The notes: generated by a model from the sequence alone, not told the origin. A stretch of 64,000 bases of DNA from Cheilinus undulatus (GCF_018320785.1 NC_054866.1:34883000-34946999); one strand, 5' to 3'. Positions 12,116-25,569 are shown, numbered from the stretch's first letter. A program made the numbers and translations.

Positions 12116-13095
12116 TATGGGTTAAAAGTGGCCAAAATGGGGAAAGTTGTTGAACTTGGATTCTAAAAGTAGCCAAAGTGGTTTAAAAGTGGCAGAGGCA
12201 AAGATAAATGAAACTCAATAAATTGGGCATAAGTGGCTAAAACAGTCAGGGAGAGTGCAAATAGGGGATATGAATGGCAAAAATTAGCTAAATGTGCCAA
12301 AATTGGATGAAATGTGGTTGAAATTGGTAAAAAAGGGTTAAGGGAGTGGTGGAAAGGGGTTAAGAGTCTAAAAAAGGGGTTTGAAGCGGCAAAATGTACA
12401 AACAGATGGGTCAAAAGTGGCAAGAACAGGTGGAAAAAGTGGTCAAAGTATGTTTCAAATGGCAAAAATGGGTTTAAAGTGGCAAAAATGGACATTGAAA
12501 CTGTGAAATGTGGCTATAATTGGCAAAAACTGTCTGAAAGAGTAGTGAAAAGGAGTTACTAATGGCAAAAATGGGCATTATAAATGTTGAAAGGCTGTTG
12601 AAATTGGAAAAAAAAAAACTGGGCAAAGGGAGTGGCAAAAGGGGTTAATAGTGGCAAAAATGTGTTTGAAGGGGCAAACATGGATAAACAGAATCAAAAA
12701 ATAGGCAGAAAGTCGCATATATGGGCCAAAAGTGACAGGCAGGTAAGAGTGGTGTAGAGGGTTACAAATGGCAAAAAAAAATTGTTAAAAGTGCCAAAAT
12801 TTGGGATAACAAATAGTGAAATTTGGTTAAAAATTGGGTGAAGGGAGATGTGAAAATGGGTCAATATGTGCAAAAATTGGTCAACAGAGGCATCATAGCA
12901 GGGAAAAAAAAGGCAAAATGGGATTGAAAAGTGGCAAACAAGTTCAAAAGTGGCAAAAACAGGCAGAAAAAGTGGTGGGTAGGGTTCAGAGTGGCAAAAA
13001 TGGCAGGAATGGCCCACAAGGTAGTGATATGGGTTAAAAAGTGGCAAAAATGGGTTTAAAGAGTCTGAAACAGGTAGAAAAAGTAAAAAAAAATA
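12116..13095. repeat. Degenerate array of a ~20-bp motif (AGTGGCAAAAATGGGTTTAA)
   Basis: Dozens of imperfect copies of GTGGCAAAAATGGGTTNAA follow one another with variable spacing. The long open frames on both strands (for example 12163-12495 and 12694-13116, minus) are products of this repetition. The complementary motif (TTTTTGCCACTTTT) fills the interior of the MITE at 58203-58880, so this block may be a larger copy of the same element that has lost its ends. Confidence 0.85.
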
Positions 13096-13114
13096 AAAAA
13101 ACACGTATTTGGCC

Positions 13115-13990
13115 ACAGCTGTTAATCATTGAATTCAGATATTTCAATCAGACCCATTACCACAGGTGTATAAAATCAATTACCTCGCCATGCAGTCTTT
13201 ATTTGCAAACATTAATGACACAAAATTGTTTTGAAGAGCTCAGTGACTTTAAGCATGGTACTAGGACAGATGCCACCTTGCAATAAGACAGTTTGTAAAA
13301 TTTCATCCCTGCTGGATATACCACAGCCACAGTGTAAGTGATATTATTAGAAAGTGGAAGAGAGAAGATGTGTGATGCGTTAAAGTCACCAAGACTCTGC
13401 GAGTTTCTAATTTCCTCTGACATTAATGTAAGCACAGCAACTCTGCAGCCAGAGCTTCATGGAGTGGGTTTCCATGGCCGAGCAGCTGCATGCAAGCCTC
13501 ACATCACCAAGTCCAGTGTAAAGCGTCAAGCACATCAACACAGGACTGTGGAGCAGTGTAAACAGGTTCTGTGGAGTGATGAATCACACTTCTCTGTGGC
13601 AGTCAGATGGGAGGGTCTGGGTCCAGTAAAACATGACCTGCCTGACTGCTTTGTGGCAACTGTGAAGTTTGGAGAGATGCTGTGCTTTCAACTCTGTGGC
13701 AGCAGTTTGGGGAAGGCTCCAGTGCACAAAGCAAGCTCTAAAAACTGGAACTGAGATTGCAAGTCAGGCCTTCTGGTCCAGCATCAGTGCCTGATCTACT
13801 AAATGCTCTACAGAATGAATGGACACAAATTCCCACAGAAATACTCCAAAACCTTGTGGAAATCCTTCCAAGAAAAGTGGAGGCTGTTATACACAGCTGA
13901 GAAAGGGGGACAACTCCACTGAATACAGCGTCATTACAGTCCCTGCTGGTATGATGGTCAGGTGGTCAAATACTTTTGTCCTTATAGTGT
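13115..13990 (+). mobile_element. Tc1-like transposon remnant
   Basis: The plus strand carries decayed transposase sequence: 13338-13754 includes HRTVEQCKQVLWSDESHFSV, which contains one catalytic aspartate of the DDE triad (WSDES). The right end contains CAAATACTTTTGTCCTTATA, a typical Tc1 terminus. Frameshifts and stops make it inactive. Confidence 0.8.
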
Positions 13991-15415
13991 GTATCATACA
14001 TCACTATTCAGCTAAAAAAAATAATGAGATATGATTTTTGGCACAAATCATTTTATGTTTTCACTTTTTTATATTATATCACAGAAAAAGACTTAAATTA
14101 AAAACCTCTGATAGAAACAGTCTGATATTTCCTCTGACCTAAAAGAGATGAGATGTGTTCAGTGCCTTTCAGAAGCTGCTCAGATGTCCTCTCAGGAGTA
14201 GTACCCTAAGGCTAAGCCGTCTCTCAGATGAACTGTTCAATCAGTCATAAAGGACTAGAAAGCATCGTAAAACATCTGTTGTACCTATAAATTATGAATG
14301 TTATATTTAACTGTAATGAAAACATAGTTTTTACATGTAGCCCAAGTCTGATCATTTTAGATATATACTGAAGTGCATAATACTTTCATTGATTATAACC
14401 TCAAACTTTATATTGTGGGCTCTGCTTTATAAAGTAACTAATTTCACAATTAATTTGATGTGTATTTAAGTTCTCTTGGCTCTTTCAACCAGAGGAGTTT
14501 TCAGGATCAGACTTCTAGGCATGCTCAGCTGCTAAATAGAAACTCTAATATGCTCTTTTTGCAAATATATGAGTATCTTGTAGATGTTATTGATATTAAT
14601 GTATTATGTGTTTATTACTTTGTCAGCCATTCAGCAGAGGAAATTCTATTTATTGCTGAGCTGTATTTTAATTATATACCCTAATATTCTATTTACTATA
14701 AATTAATAAAGCTTTGAATGCAGGACTTTAACTGCATCCCTACCCTTATCATAATTACTAGTATTATTTAAAACTGTTATGAAATGTGCTATTAACATTA
14801 AACAAGCTATAACTAACTATTATCTTTCTAACAGTAAGCAACTGTGTTTGTTCTGTAAATGAAATGTAAGTGTGCTTGTGCATCCCTCAGTAGGGGTCTT
14901 CAACAGGAAATGTCCAAGCTATTTATAGACTTCATGTTGTACACCAATTAGCTGATCTATGGGACTCTAAAATTTGTTTATTGTTATTGTTGTTGTTGTT
15001 ATACCGTATTATTTTGCTGTGTTCTTGTGTTGTTCTTGGGAATGTTTCTCAATGCTTAGAGTTATAGGAAAAGCTTTTCACATAATACAATATCAGTTCT
15101 TCATCCTTACAGAAGATTAGCTTCAACAGTTCAGTGGAAACTTGTAATGTGTCCAAATCTCCTCTTTGAAATAACTCATTCAAAACTCTCCTGGTGATTC
15201 TGCACAGACGAAGTCAGGCTTTTAACAAAAACAAACCCAGTGTTCAGTACAATTTGAATTTATAATGCACATTAGTCTATTAAAAACACAGACAGTCTTA
15301 CTGTGTTGCAATCTGATAGATATCAAGTGCTTTGTTTTGTTACAACAATGGTTTAAGGTTATTCCTTTCAGTCAAAACAGCTGGATATATACTTTTCTAC
15401 ATTCGAAAAATTACA

Positions 15416-15417
<2 letters not shown>
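13991..15417. other. Intergenic AT-rich stretch
   Basis: No gene or clear transposon boundary. A short TTG run occurs at about 14982-15001. Confidence 0.3.
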
Positions 15418-15467
<50 letters not shown>

Positions 15468-15477
15468 TATTATTATA
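15418..15477. repeat. (TTA)n microsatellite
   Basis: About 19 TTA units with one ACT interruption. It causes poly-Ile and poly-Leu frames that are not genes. Confidence 0.95.
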
Positions 15478-15741
15478 TTTCTGTATGTTGGTAGAGCTTG
15501 CAAGAGAAACTACATAAAAACCATGCTGGTGTAAACATTCCTGTTCCACTTACCAAATTGTACAATTAATTTTGCCTACAAAGTAAAAGTGTCATTTAAA
15601 GTAATGTAGTTTCAAGTTTGTTTGTTTTTTATTATTTTAATATTGTGTCATAAGTAGCCAGCAGCCATACGCAAAGCCTATCTGGGCTAACTGGACTCGA
15701 ATTAAATTAAACTATCCAGGTTCAGAGTTCTCACCATCATG

Positions 15742-15960
15742 CAGAGGTGGGAAAAGTACCAGACCATTGCACTCAAGTAAAAGTACAGTTTTTCTAGTTA
15801 AAATGGACTTAAGTACAACTAAAAGTAGTGGTCTATAAATCTCCTCAAGTAAAATAGAAAAATGTAAAGCATACTTTAAATACTGAGTAGCTATGCATAT
15901 TTACAGTAAAATATGATCTTTTCTTATTGGCAATAACAACAGGTTGTTCAGGTAAAGTCC
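15742..15960. mobile_element. Partial fish repeat of the AGAGGTGGGAAAAGTAC type
   Basis: The stretch has the repeated ACTCAAGTAAAAGTAC-like motifs of a very common teleost interspersed repeat. Only one end is seen and the family borders are unclear. Confidence 0.45.
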
Positions 15961-16364
15961 CACCTCTCTGATAGCAAAACTGACAGTGTTAATTAAACTC
16001 ATATAGGGTTAAATTTAACACTTTAAAAGTGTGCATATTGGTCCACACTGCATATACATAGTTGAACAACACTTTTGAAAGTGTTAAGCATTTTAAAATA
16101 TGAAAAAGCTGTAGAGAGTCAGCCTTAGCGAGGTAATTCATACTAATTAACAATTTACTCCTTGCATCCTTTAAGAGCTTTTAAGGTCAGCAACTTAAAC
16201 TCATTGGATAACTTCACTCATGGTGCAAATGTGTCTCATATCAAAAACAACAACCTACCAGAAACCAGCAGGTACCCCAGCAGGTATTACTGTACAACAG
16301 GCAGCATCTAAATACATCCAAACACAAATAAAACTCATCTAAACATAGAGCCTGTGCATATTTG

Positions 16365-16548
16365 GGTTCTCTCCTGGTATGCTGGTGTGAGCGTGCCTCG
16401 TTGTCTGTCTCTGTATGTCAGCCCTGTGATTGACTGGTAACCAGTCCAGGGTGTACCCTGATTCTCCCCTAACTGGGATTGGCTCTAGCACCCTGCAACC
16501 CTGAGCAGGGTTAGGGGTAAAGAAAATGAATGGATGGATACATAAATC
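16365..16548 (+). mobile_element. SINE 3' fragment
   Basis: The block (GACTGGTAACCAGTCCAGGG, then TGTACCCTGATTCTCCC, CCTGCAACCCTGAGCAGG, ending AATGAATGGATGGATA) is the 3' body and tail of an abundant fish SINE. The tRNA-like head is missing. The element at 52310-52562 belongs to the same family. Confidence 0.7.
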
Positions 16549-19500
16549 TCATCTTGGTAGACTTCCTTCATGGACTCCTCCACCCAACTCTCTGTGATAC
16601 TCTAGAACCAGAATGACTTGCAGTGGCAATTAAACTTCCTGTTTCCAGAACTCGAAAAATGAGGTTTTACGTCCCTTTTATTCCCGAACAAACGGCCCTG
16701 ACATCATAACTAAACATGATAAGTTGATGAAACTCTTATATCTTACCATCATATCATAAAGGCCAATGGTAGTGCTAAATGCCATGATAGGTTTTGTTTG
16801 CATAGGATTTCTGGCAATTACCTCAATTTCAGCATGAAAAATGGAGGGATGTGAAAGAAAATGGTATAAATAGTGAAATATATGTGACTTTAGTCAATTT
16901 TGCGACAGTATAACAGTTGTATTAAACTTGAATGGCATAAATCAATTCTTATTTTTATTGTGAGTCTCCCACTTCTAAAATCCACTTAGTTATTCAATAT
17001 TTGTGATTTTTATAGGTGTCCTACTGTAACTATAAGATAAAACTGGTGGTACCACCATTACTTCAACAGTATTCTGAAGCTAGTCAGGAATTGCTTCTCA
17101 GAGAGGTCAGAATCTAAAGGTAACCTCACCTTATGTTTTAGAATGAATATTTTGTACTTCAATAACTTTTTAATGTGAAAGTAAATATGCATTAGACTCC
17201 ATATGTGGTTATTTTACATTATCAGCATTTTAATATGTATATGCTTTATGATTTTTTTTATTTTTTTACATAAACAGACAAAGAACCCTAAATAGTCTCT
17301 TCATTGGCCTTGTTTTTCACCATAATATTAAGAAGCATCCATATAAGGTGACAAAAGTTTAAAAAAAAGGTGTGGGAATGTCCACCAATGATATTCTAGG
17401 GCTTAAAATTTGAATTTCCAAGTATTTTAATACAATAAATTATTATAAAGAGTAAAAGGTGTCCTTGATCACTGTATTTAGGTGTTATTTGAAGTAAATG
17501 AACTTTCCACCCATGTTGACCTCTGAAGCTGCTATGTGCTACATTGAACACAAGGGGGCAGTGCAGTGACACAGTTGCATCCAAACATGAAGTGCACCCT
17601 GCTGCTTTCTTCAAGATTGATTAAAGCCCATATTGTTTTACTACATCTTTTATATGAGTAATCGACTCAGTTCTAATGTGGATAATTTGTTAAATTCCAT
17701 AATGAATTTTAAGCACAAATATGCAAATCATCCTCATGTTTGATTTTTAGTTATGAATTTAAACTCCAACCTGCCAAAAAAGCTGTTGCATGTGCTGTCG
17801 ATTAACTTTTTTGCATCAACTTGACAATATGATGCATCAAAAGTCTTATCCGGGATCTTTAGTTTTATAAAAGTTTGGGGAGAGGTGCTAATTTTCATCT
17901 TTTTGTTGCTGCATGAAGTGAGAAATCTGCATCATTCCATTTATATTATTGGATGTCATAGCCCAGGTGAGTGCATGTGTAATCTATCTGAACTGCTTTA
18001 AAGGTAAAATACCTGCACTTCCCTCTGAGTGACATCCTTGACAAGGTCATGTTAAAAGAGAAGCAGAGCTCCTCACATGTTGTTCTCTAAATACAGGCTC
18101 AGGTTTCATACATAAACAATAAGTCAGCCTGTTGTTTTCTCTTCTCACCTGGGAATTTTTGCAGGTTTTTTCAAGCTGAACAAAAGAAGCAGACAGGGGC
18201 CTCTCAACAAAAAACCCTTTTCCCTTTAGAATGAAGCGGGTTTATTTATTTTTATTTTCAGAGGAAATGAGGGACGCACTTTGTATTTTAAACAATAAGC
18301 ATCATGCATCATGATCTGAGTTATTCTAGTCTCGTTTTTTGTTTGCACTTTTTTTCTGCCCTATCTGTTGAAATAATTAAACACTTTATCCAAGAACACA
18401 GCAAAATTGGGATTCTGCTGAGGTAAAAAATAAGGTTTCTGGCTTTTGGAGGCATTATTCAGTGAGGATCAAATCTCAGCTCGGCCTTTGATGAGGGCTT
18501 CACTTTCCTGCTTGTGTTTAAACTGGAGCGTCAGATTACAGCTGTGCTCTCACGGGTTTTGTGATGCAGGCCAGATTGTGCGATTTAGATGTCTGTTTGT
18601 TGAGTCTGGATGCTCCAGGTTGATCAGATAGTGACGGCTCTATCAGACAGATCTACGTGCGGCGGTTGGTCCTGAGCCATTAAAAGTCTCTGAGCAGCAC
18701 GGCCTGCAGGAGGCATTCACAAAGCTCGAGAGAATCGTACAGACTCTGGTGGTACTGGAAAGAAAGTTTTCCTGCAGCATATGAAATGCTGCCAAGTCCA
18801 AAATAATCTTAAATAGTAGTACGTCTCATTAATCTTAGGACCAAACAGGGAATCTAAGAAAATAAACATGACACATTAGACATGAAGCATTGTTTTGGCT
18901 GTAAAAGCACGTGTCTTTTTCTCAGACCTCATCTTACATCTTAAAGAAAGTCATGTGATTGAAACACAAGCACAGAAGTGGAGCATATGCCTATACATTA
19001 CCTAAATAGGTCATTTGCTGGGTGGGATTTGTGAAATAAGGAGAATAGTAAAGGCTTCACCTTATGTATTCATTCCATGTATATGCGGCCACCTGATCCG
19101 GTCTGCTCTGAATGTCTTCTGGTAACCGTTTCATATTTGATTTCAGCTCTACCTCATCACAGGGGCAAGTGAGCAGCAGTGAATAGCAAACACCTGCAGC
19201 TGGCCGTGTTTCTCAGAGCTCCAGGAGGGGCCTGCATGGCTTAAAGTCCGGATTTGAGTGGGACACGTGAGGCCAGAGGCCAGGAAGAGTCTTAGCAGAG
19301 TGACTCACAAGAGAGGTGTGAGATGAGGGTGACTGTGTGATGGGTGGGATGTGAACAACAATCCCAGAATATAAGGTTGCACATATTACTTCTGTTGCTA
19401 AAATTGAACTCACACTTAACAAAAGTGAGTTTTATGCTTGAAAAAGAGAATTTTTTAAGGTTTTAATCTAAACAGGGCTTGAACTACCTGCTCTATTGCC

Positions 19501-19640
19501 TCAGGGCAAATGAGCCTCCCCCACCACAAAAACCCCTGTTTTCTAAAAAGCTGCGAAATGTGATGGGTAAAATATAAAAACCAACAGAATGTGATAATTT
19601 TAACATCAAAACCCAGTATTAATTGCAAACAGCATAAAGA
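16549..19640. other. Intergenic stretch without recognised features
   Basis: AT-rich at first, less so at 18400-18760 and 19080-19330. Short frames (17396-17614, 18446-18631, 19213-19422) show no recognisable protein, and no splice-compatible exon pairing was found. Confidence 0.35.
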
Positions 19641-19654
19641 TAAAATATAAAATG

Positions 19655-20620
19655 TTGCAATCTGATAATACCACCCATTTTCTTTGGCTTATCCACGGTC
19701 GGGCCATGGCAATAGCATGCTAAGCAAGTCCACCCAGACATCTCTCTCTCCAGCAACATTTTCCTGCTCTTGCGAGGGGATTCTGAGGCAATTTCCAGGC
19801 CAGATGAAAAATATAACCCCTCTAGCAAGTTCTGGGTCTACCCTGGGGTCTCCTCTCAGTTGAATGTGCCCAGAACTCCACAGGGAGGGGACCAGAAGGC
19901 ATGATGATCAGATGCCCAAGCTACCTCAACTGGCTTCCCTCGACACAAGAGGCAGCAGCTCTAGAGATCCTGAGCTCCTCACCCTATCTCTAAGGCTGGG
20001 GAATCTCATTTCGACTGCTTGAACCCACAATCGTATTCTTTCGGGTGGGACTGATCAACCAGTAAACTGAGCACTTTGCCTTCCTCTACACCACGACGGT
20101 AAGGTACGACATCTGATATACTATAGATGCTTCACCAATTCACCTGTCGATCTCGTGGTCCCTTCCACCCTCACTTTTGAACATGGCCTCAAGAAAGTCG
20201 GACCGAAAGTCCCTCTACACCCAGGTTTTCGCTTCCGCAACCACTGAAGCTGCAGCCCTCCAAGCCACCTGATGCCTGTCAGCAGCTTCCAGAGACTCTT
20301 GGGCTAACCGGGCCCAAAAAGTCTCCTTCTTCAGCTTGACGGATCCTTCACCGGTGGTGTCCACTAGTGGGTTCTAAGGTTGCCGCCAAGACAGGCACTA
20401 ATGGTCTTCTCACCACAACTTCTCGCAGCCACTTCCACAATGGAGGCTTTGAACATGGACCACTTGACCTCCATGTCCCCAACCTCACGCGGGATGCACA
20501 GGAAGTTCTTCCAGATGTGGGTCGTGAAGACCTCGCTGACAGGGGTCTCTACCAGTCGTTCCCAGTTCACTCAATCATTATATCTTTGTCTGACAGACAG
20601 TGAGATAGGAAACCTCCTTT
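19655..20620 (-). mobile_element. LINE (non-LTR retrotransposon) internal fragment
   Basis: On the minus strand 20364-20570 encodes VGDMEVKWSMFKASIVEVAA and then RSCGEKTISACLGGNLRT, continuing as LKKETFWARLAQESLEAADR and AAASVVAEAKTWV in neighbouring codons. This is the linker upstream of the reverse transcriptase in a common fish LINE. Many stops and frameshifts; both ends are missing. Confidence 0.7.
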
Positions 20621-21329
20621 CTGAAGTCTATACACTGGTTTTGGTGATGAAGAAGGATACACATATCATACAGGGAGGCTGTCTGATGATCAGGACAAAG
20701 ATCCTGTTTATACCTTTCATTGACATGGACAAACATCCATTTTTGCATTCAGAAACCAAAAGTAATCCTTAATGTTAGCTGTGAAGACAATATGATTGGT
20801 CAGAATGCAGGGGTTCTCGGATGCCTTCATCTTGATTGATATGATAGTGTAAATGCAATGTTTTATGCCCACCGCCTGTGGTAACCTGTGGTCGTTCCCC
20901 AGTAAACAAAAGCTTGGTTTACACACTGTGCAAAACTTTTAGGCATGTTTGAGTCAAAACTGATGCTTAAATGAATCATATAGACGAGTAAGCCACCTGA
21001 GGGCACCAGAGTAGATGTCCTTGCATATGATGGGAATGCATGTGAAAATAATCTTGTTGAAAAATAATAAAGTCCATGCCTTAGAGCAGAGTAAAGGGTG
21101 TATGTGGCTGCTAAGCATGGGTTGCCACATGCCCATAATTGTGCTGTTGATGTTCCAAGGGTCTGAAAACCTCTGTGCGTATTAACAGGCACATCCAAAA
21201 GAGATGCCGTCAAGCTTGACCCTGGCTGCGAACTCTGGCGCCTCTCAGGTTGTGGCACATTGGGCCCCAGGATGAATCCTTTGTGCCCTACATGTCTAAA
21301 ACGCATGCACATGACTGTACATCTGTCCA

Positions 21330-21775
21330 AATTAGCTTGTAGTGGTGGAAATGTTGTCTTGGATAATAGGCTCAGTGACAAGAGCTGAAGTCTTGGTCAT
21401 AAAAAAATGCATAGAATCCATATTAAAATTGTACATGCAGCAAAAATCCAAATATAGTGCATAATTCTGACTCATCAGGCATGCTGAATGCACATCCATG
21501 ACACTGATCTCCCTTTCCACTACATCCCAAAGGTGCTCTGTTGGATTGAAATCTGGTGACTGTGGAGGCCATGAGTACAGTGAACTCACTGTAATGTTTA
21601 AGAAACCAGTTCTAGATGATTTCAGCTTTGTGACATGTTGCATTATCCTGCTGGAAGTAGCCATCAGAAGATGGGTGCACTGTGGTCATCAAGTGATGGA
21701 CATGGTCAGCAACAATACTCAGAGAGGCTGTGGCGTTTAAACGATGCTCAACTGGAACTCACTTTCCTGTTCTTA
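21330..21775 (-). mobile_element. Tc1/mariner transposase remnant
   Basis: On the minus strand the sequence SLYSWPPQSPDFNPTEHLWD (near 21510-21570) is the conserved block around the second catalytic aspartate of Tc1-type transposases. The region to 21775 continues the upstream transposase, matching phrases common in fish Tc1 elements. No terminal repeats are recognised. Confidence 0.75.
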
Positions 21776-22550
21776 GCTGACAGAGGTGTGGTCTCCTGCT
21801 GACAATAAGTGACCAATGAAACAAGCCAGGGAAAGCCTACGACCTAGGTAAATGTTGTAAGGGCTGTTAACTACATACTAAAGTAGCAGAGCTCTGATTG
21901 CAGATCTCTCTGAGGACATGTTTTTTTGAAACCTTTATTTATTCTCGAAAGGACATTGAGGTTTCTCTCATTTCCAATGTCGTCAAGATTACAAGCACAA
22001 GTAAGAAAAAAATCAACAGTCATATACCATCAGTTAAAACCAATAGAAATCAATCAAAACAATAACATTTCGAAACAAAGTGACTAGAAACCAAGGTCCT
22101 AAACTCTGCAAGAGAGGGTAGAACTTCAATCTTTAGAGTTTGTTGGAGGGTGTTTCATGAGCTTGGCGCATAAAAACAACTGCACAAGTTTAACTGCACA
22201 GTGAGTATGCATGTACCAAGAGTGGTTAACTTGGCATCCAAATGCCCAAAACAGATGCTCACTATGAAGACTGAATGACCCCAGAGGCTCACTGCCCTAC
22301 TGGAGACTATGTGAGATTTTGTCAAGAATATCAAACTTTTGTAGTGAACTCTCATTGACCAAAATAAAAAGTCAGGGATTACAAAAGTTCAACAGCTCTG
22401 CACTAAACTGAAACATGGGAACCCAGCCAAAAAAAAAAAAAAATGGTACTGAATTTATTACAGTTTCTAAAGTTTGGCATCATGGTCCAATATTGATGTT
22501 TCTGTCTGGGTGAGAGGGTTACAAATGGTCTGAAATATGGGAGGGCAGGC

Positions 22551-23150
22551 CTATTCAATTAGTGGCCCGGGGGCCACATGCGGCCCAGAACTAACCCCCA
22601 AGTGGCCCAGCCTGTGGTCATGCCAGAAATGCAGAGGGCAACCTGTTTCGTAAGTTTTCATAAATTCCCATGGTATTTCAGACCATGAATGCAACACTCC
22701 ATGGCTAGCGAAGCTGACAGAAGTAGCCCCAAGACAGCAAGTATAAAACATGTCCTTTTCAACTGTAGCTACAACTGTTCAAATTTAGTTTTTATGCATT
22801 TTAAGATATGCCTAGAAAAGATTTCACCAAAATTATTATTTACAGAATTTCATTGTATTTTTTATTCAATATATTTTATTTTTATTCAAGTGGAAAACAA
22901 AACATTTCTTCTACCTCAGGTTATGTTCAAATACAGCTCTGTTGTTGTTTTATGCACTTTTCCATGTGCTTTTGTCACGTTGCCAAATTTAAAAGGGAGA
23001 CTATGAATAAAAAGAGCACATTTTTCATCAAACTGATCTGTATTGGTTCCAAGTTTGACATTACCTGCTGCTCACTGGGCACCAAACACGTGCGGCCCTG
23101 CTACATTTCTTGATTTTAAAATTTGGCCCAGTGAATTTGTAATTGAATAG
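22551..23150. mobile_element. MITE with CTATTCAATTA termini
   Basis: CTATTCAATTA at 22551-22561 and TAATTGAATAG at 23140-23150 are perfect 11-bp inverted ends. The left subterminal GTGGCCCGGGGGCCAC and right GGCCCAGTGAATTT are characteristic of a vertebrate hAT-derived family. The target duplication is not clear. Confidence 0.7.
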
Positions 23151-23963
23151 CCCTAGGGTCTCAATGCTAGAAAGAATAGCCCTTTAAAACAATGCTTGAA
23201 AAAGTTTCAAAGTTTGTTGTGTTGGGACAAAGAGTTTTTGTGAATCTCCCGTTTTGCCCATTGGTTAGTCAAGATAAGCCACTAAATAGACCCTGTTTTA
23301 AGCTGCAGATGTGTCCAATTCAACATCTGTTCAGTCAGGGTACACAAGGAAATTATTTAGACAAAAGACACACTGTATCAATTAGATCTATATCTGGAGA
23401 TGATGAGACATGAAAAAAATTCTCCAGCAAAGCCACTAAACAGACCCTGTGCTGGCAGCATTTTGTCAAGGACATGAAGACAGGTTTGCTCTTGAAAGAG
23501 CTGTAACATGCAGCAGTGGGATCCTCTTTCTCTCAGAGAAAGACAGGAAATAGATTGTTGTCTAAGCCAACAAACCAATCCAATTAAACATCTGATCGAA
23601 ATATCTTTTAATTCTTACGTTTTGTGCAATGTAATTTTGTGTTGATACTTTACACATTTCATTCTTTTGTTTCTTTGGTTAAAAGTATTTAAGTTTGGGT
23701 TAGTCTGTGCACACGGCAGCTGCTTCCCAAATATGTTGCTGCATCTTAAACCATGATTGCAAAAAAAAAAAAAAAGAAAAAACTTCAAGAACAAACCCCA
23801 AAAACACAAGGGAACATAGGTGGCTGGAGGGAGTAGAGGCTGGGAGTAGAGGAAAAGTCCTGCATGGTGCAGCTGGCATTAGAAGGAAAGTCTTGTACTG
23901 AGGTATGAGGATTTTTTTTTCATAAACATGCTTTTAAGTGAAACTGTGATATACTTTTGACTA
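23151..23963. other. Intergenic stretch
   Basis: AT-rich DNA with an A-tract at 23761-23775. No supported gene. Confidence 0.3.
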
Positions 23964-25569
23964 CAGTCCCTTTCAAAAGTTTTGGAATGGTGGGCCAATT
24001 CCTTTATTTTTGCTGTAGACTGAAAACATTTGAGTTTGGCAAAAAGAAGATGAATATGAGACAAGAGAACGACATTTCAGCTTTTATTTCCAGGTATTTA
24101 CATCAAGATCTAAAACACAACTTAGGAGATAGCTTTATTTGTAACGGAACACCAAATTTTAAGGTGAGCTAAAGTATTGGAACAGAGACTTACAATAGAT
24201 TAAAGTGAACAAGATGGAATATTTAGTTGGAAAATCTTTTCTTGCAGTAAGTGCGTTGTAACGCTGCCACAGACATTCGCCAAACGAGAGAAGAACATCA
24301 CAGAAAACTGACACAAACTTTCTTCTAGTTGCACTTCTGGTTGTTCTCCGAGTTGGATTTAAGAACATCTGGTGTGTGCGTTTCCTGGTGGTGGTAAAGG
24401 AGCATCAGATTTTGCTATAAAATCCATAACAAGCTCAGTAGCTTCTGCAGCACGAACACAACCCTGTATTCAGCCATTGTTGTTTTGGTCAGACTGCGCA
24501 GGCGTTGTAAGAGAGCTACGCTGTGTGTGACGTAATCGTTTCAAGAGAGATGCAAAATAGCCGTCCACAAGGAGACGAGACGGTAGTCGTTTACGGATTT
24601 ATGCACTCTGGGACCCGTTTTCAAAAAGTATCGTTTACAGTCACCTGAAATGCCGTTTCAGTGTGGATAAAATGCTGATTCCAACATAAAACTTTTGCGT
24701 ATACAACTGAATTTGTTTCCGTGTGGACCGGGCCTAAAATGCTTTCTAGGGCTTTAGTCTGGAGATTGACTGGGCCAGTCTAAAACCTTCCACTTCTTGC
24801 CCCTGATGAACTCCTTTGTGGTTTTGGCAGTGGGTTTTGGGTCACTATCTTGCTGCATGATTAATGATCTCCCAATCAGTTTGGTTGCATCTTTCTTTAA
24901 ATTGGCAGATAAAATGTTTCTGTAGACTTCTCAGTTCATTTTGCTGCTGCCATTATGCGTTACATCATCAACGAAGATTAATGAGCCCGTCCCAGAAGAA
25001 GCCATGCAAGCCCAAGCCATGACATTACCTCCACTTTGTTTCACAGATGAGCTTGTATGCTTGGGATCATGAGCAGATCCTTTCTTTCTACAAACTTTAG
25101 TCTTTCCATAACTTTGGTAAAGGTTCATCTTTGTCTCATCAGTCGATAAAACTTTGTCCCAGAAGGTTTGAGGCTCGTCTCTGTACTTTTTGGCAAATTC
25201 CAGCCTGGCCTTCCTTATCTCCATCTCTTAACTATGATTGCAGTTTGCACGGGCAAAACCCAAATCTGAAACTGAGTGTAGACATTCAGCTCTATCTTTT
25301 GTGCGAATAATCAATGTCATTGGACACACCTGGGCAACAAAACACACCTGTCATTCACATGTTCCAATACTTTTGCTCACATGAAAAATGAGTGAGTTCA
25401 AACAAATCTTCTATCTTCTAAGTCGTATATAAGATCCAGATGTAAAAACCTGAAAATAAAAGCTGAGATGTGTCTCATATTTGTCTTTCTGTCCATGTAC
25501 AGAATGTTTTCAGTCTACAGCAAAAATAAAGGAATTGGGCCCACCATTCCAATACTTTTGGAGGGATAA
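23964..25569 (-). mobile_element. Tc1-like element interrupted by another insertion
   Basis: The left end begins CAGTCCCTTTCAAAAG and the right end finishes CCAATACTTTTGGAGGGA. They are inverted repeats of about 60 bases that include CTACAGCAAAAATAAAGGAA and its complement. On the minus strand 24931-25224 encodes transposase (KVLSTDETKMNLYQSYGKTK, then AWACMASSGTGSLIF). Unrelated DNA at about 24250-24740 splits the element. Confidence 0.85.
24250..24740. mobile_element. Insertion inside the Tc1-like element, family unclear
   Basis: The segment breaks the Tc1 sequence and ends with GTGTGGACCGGGCC, a motif seen at ends of fish DNA transposons whose interior has paired GTTTTC/GTTTAC motifs. The matching left terminus was not found, so the borders are approximate. 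Confidence 0.4.

Noticed and set aside
12163..13116. Long open frames on both strands (110 and 140 residues on the minus strand)
   Set aside because: They are translations of the degenerate ~20-bp repeat array; composition is periodic and stops are simply rare in the motif.
22689..23113. Overlapping frames of about 100 residues
   Set aside because: Both lie inside the MITE at 22551-23150 and resemble no protein.
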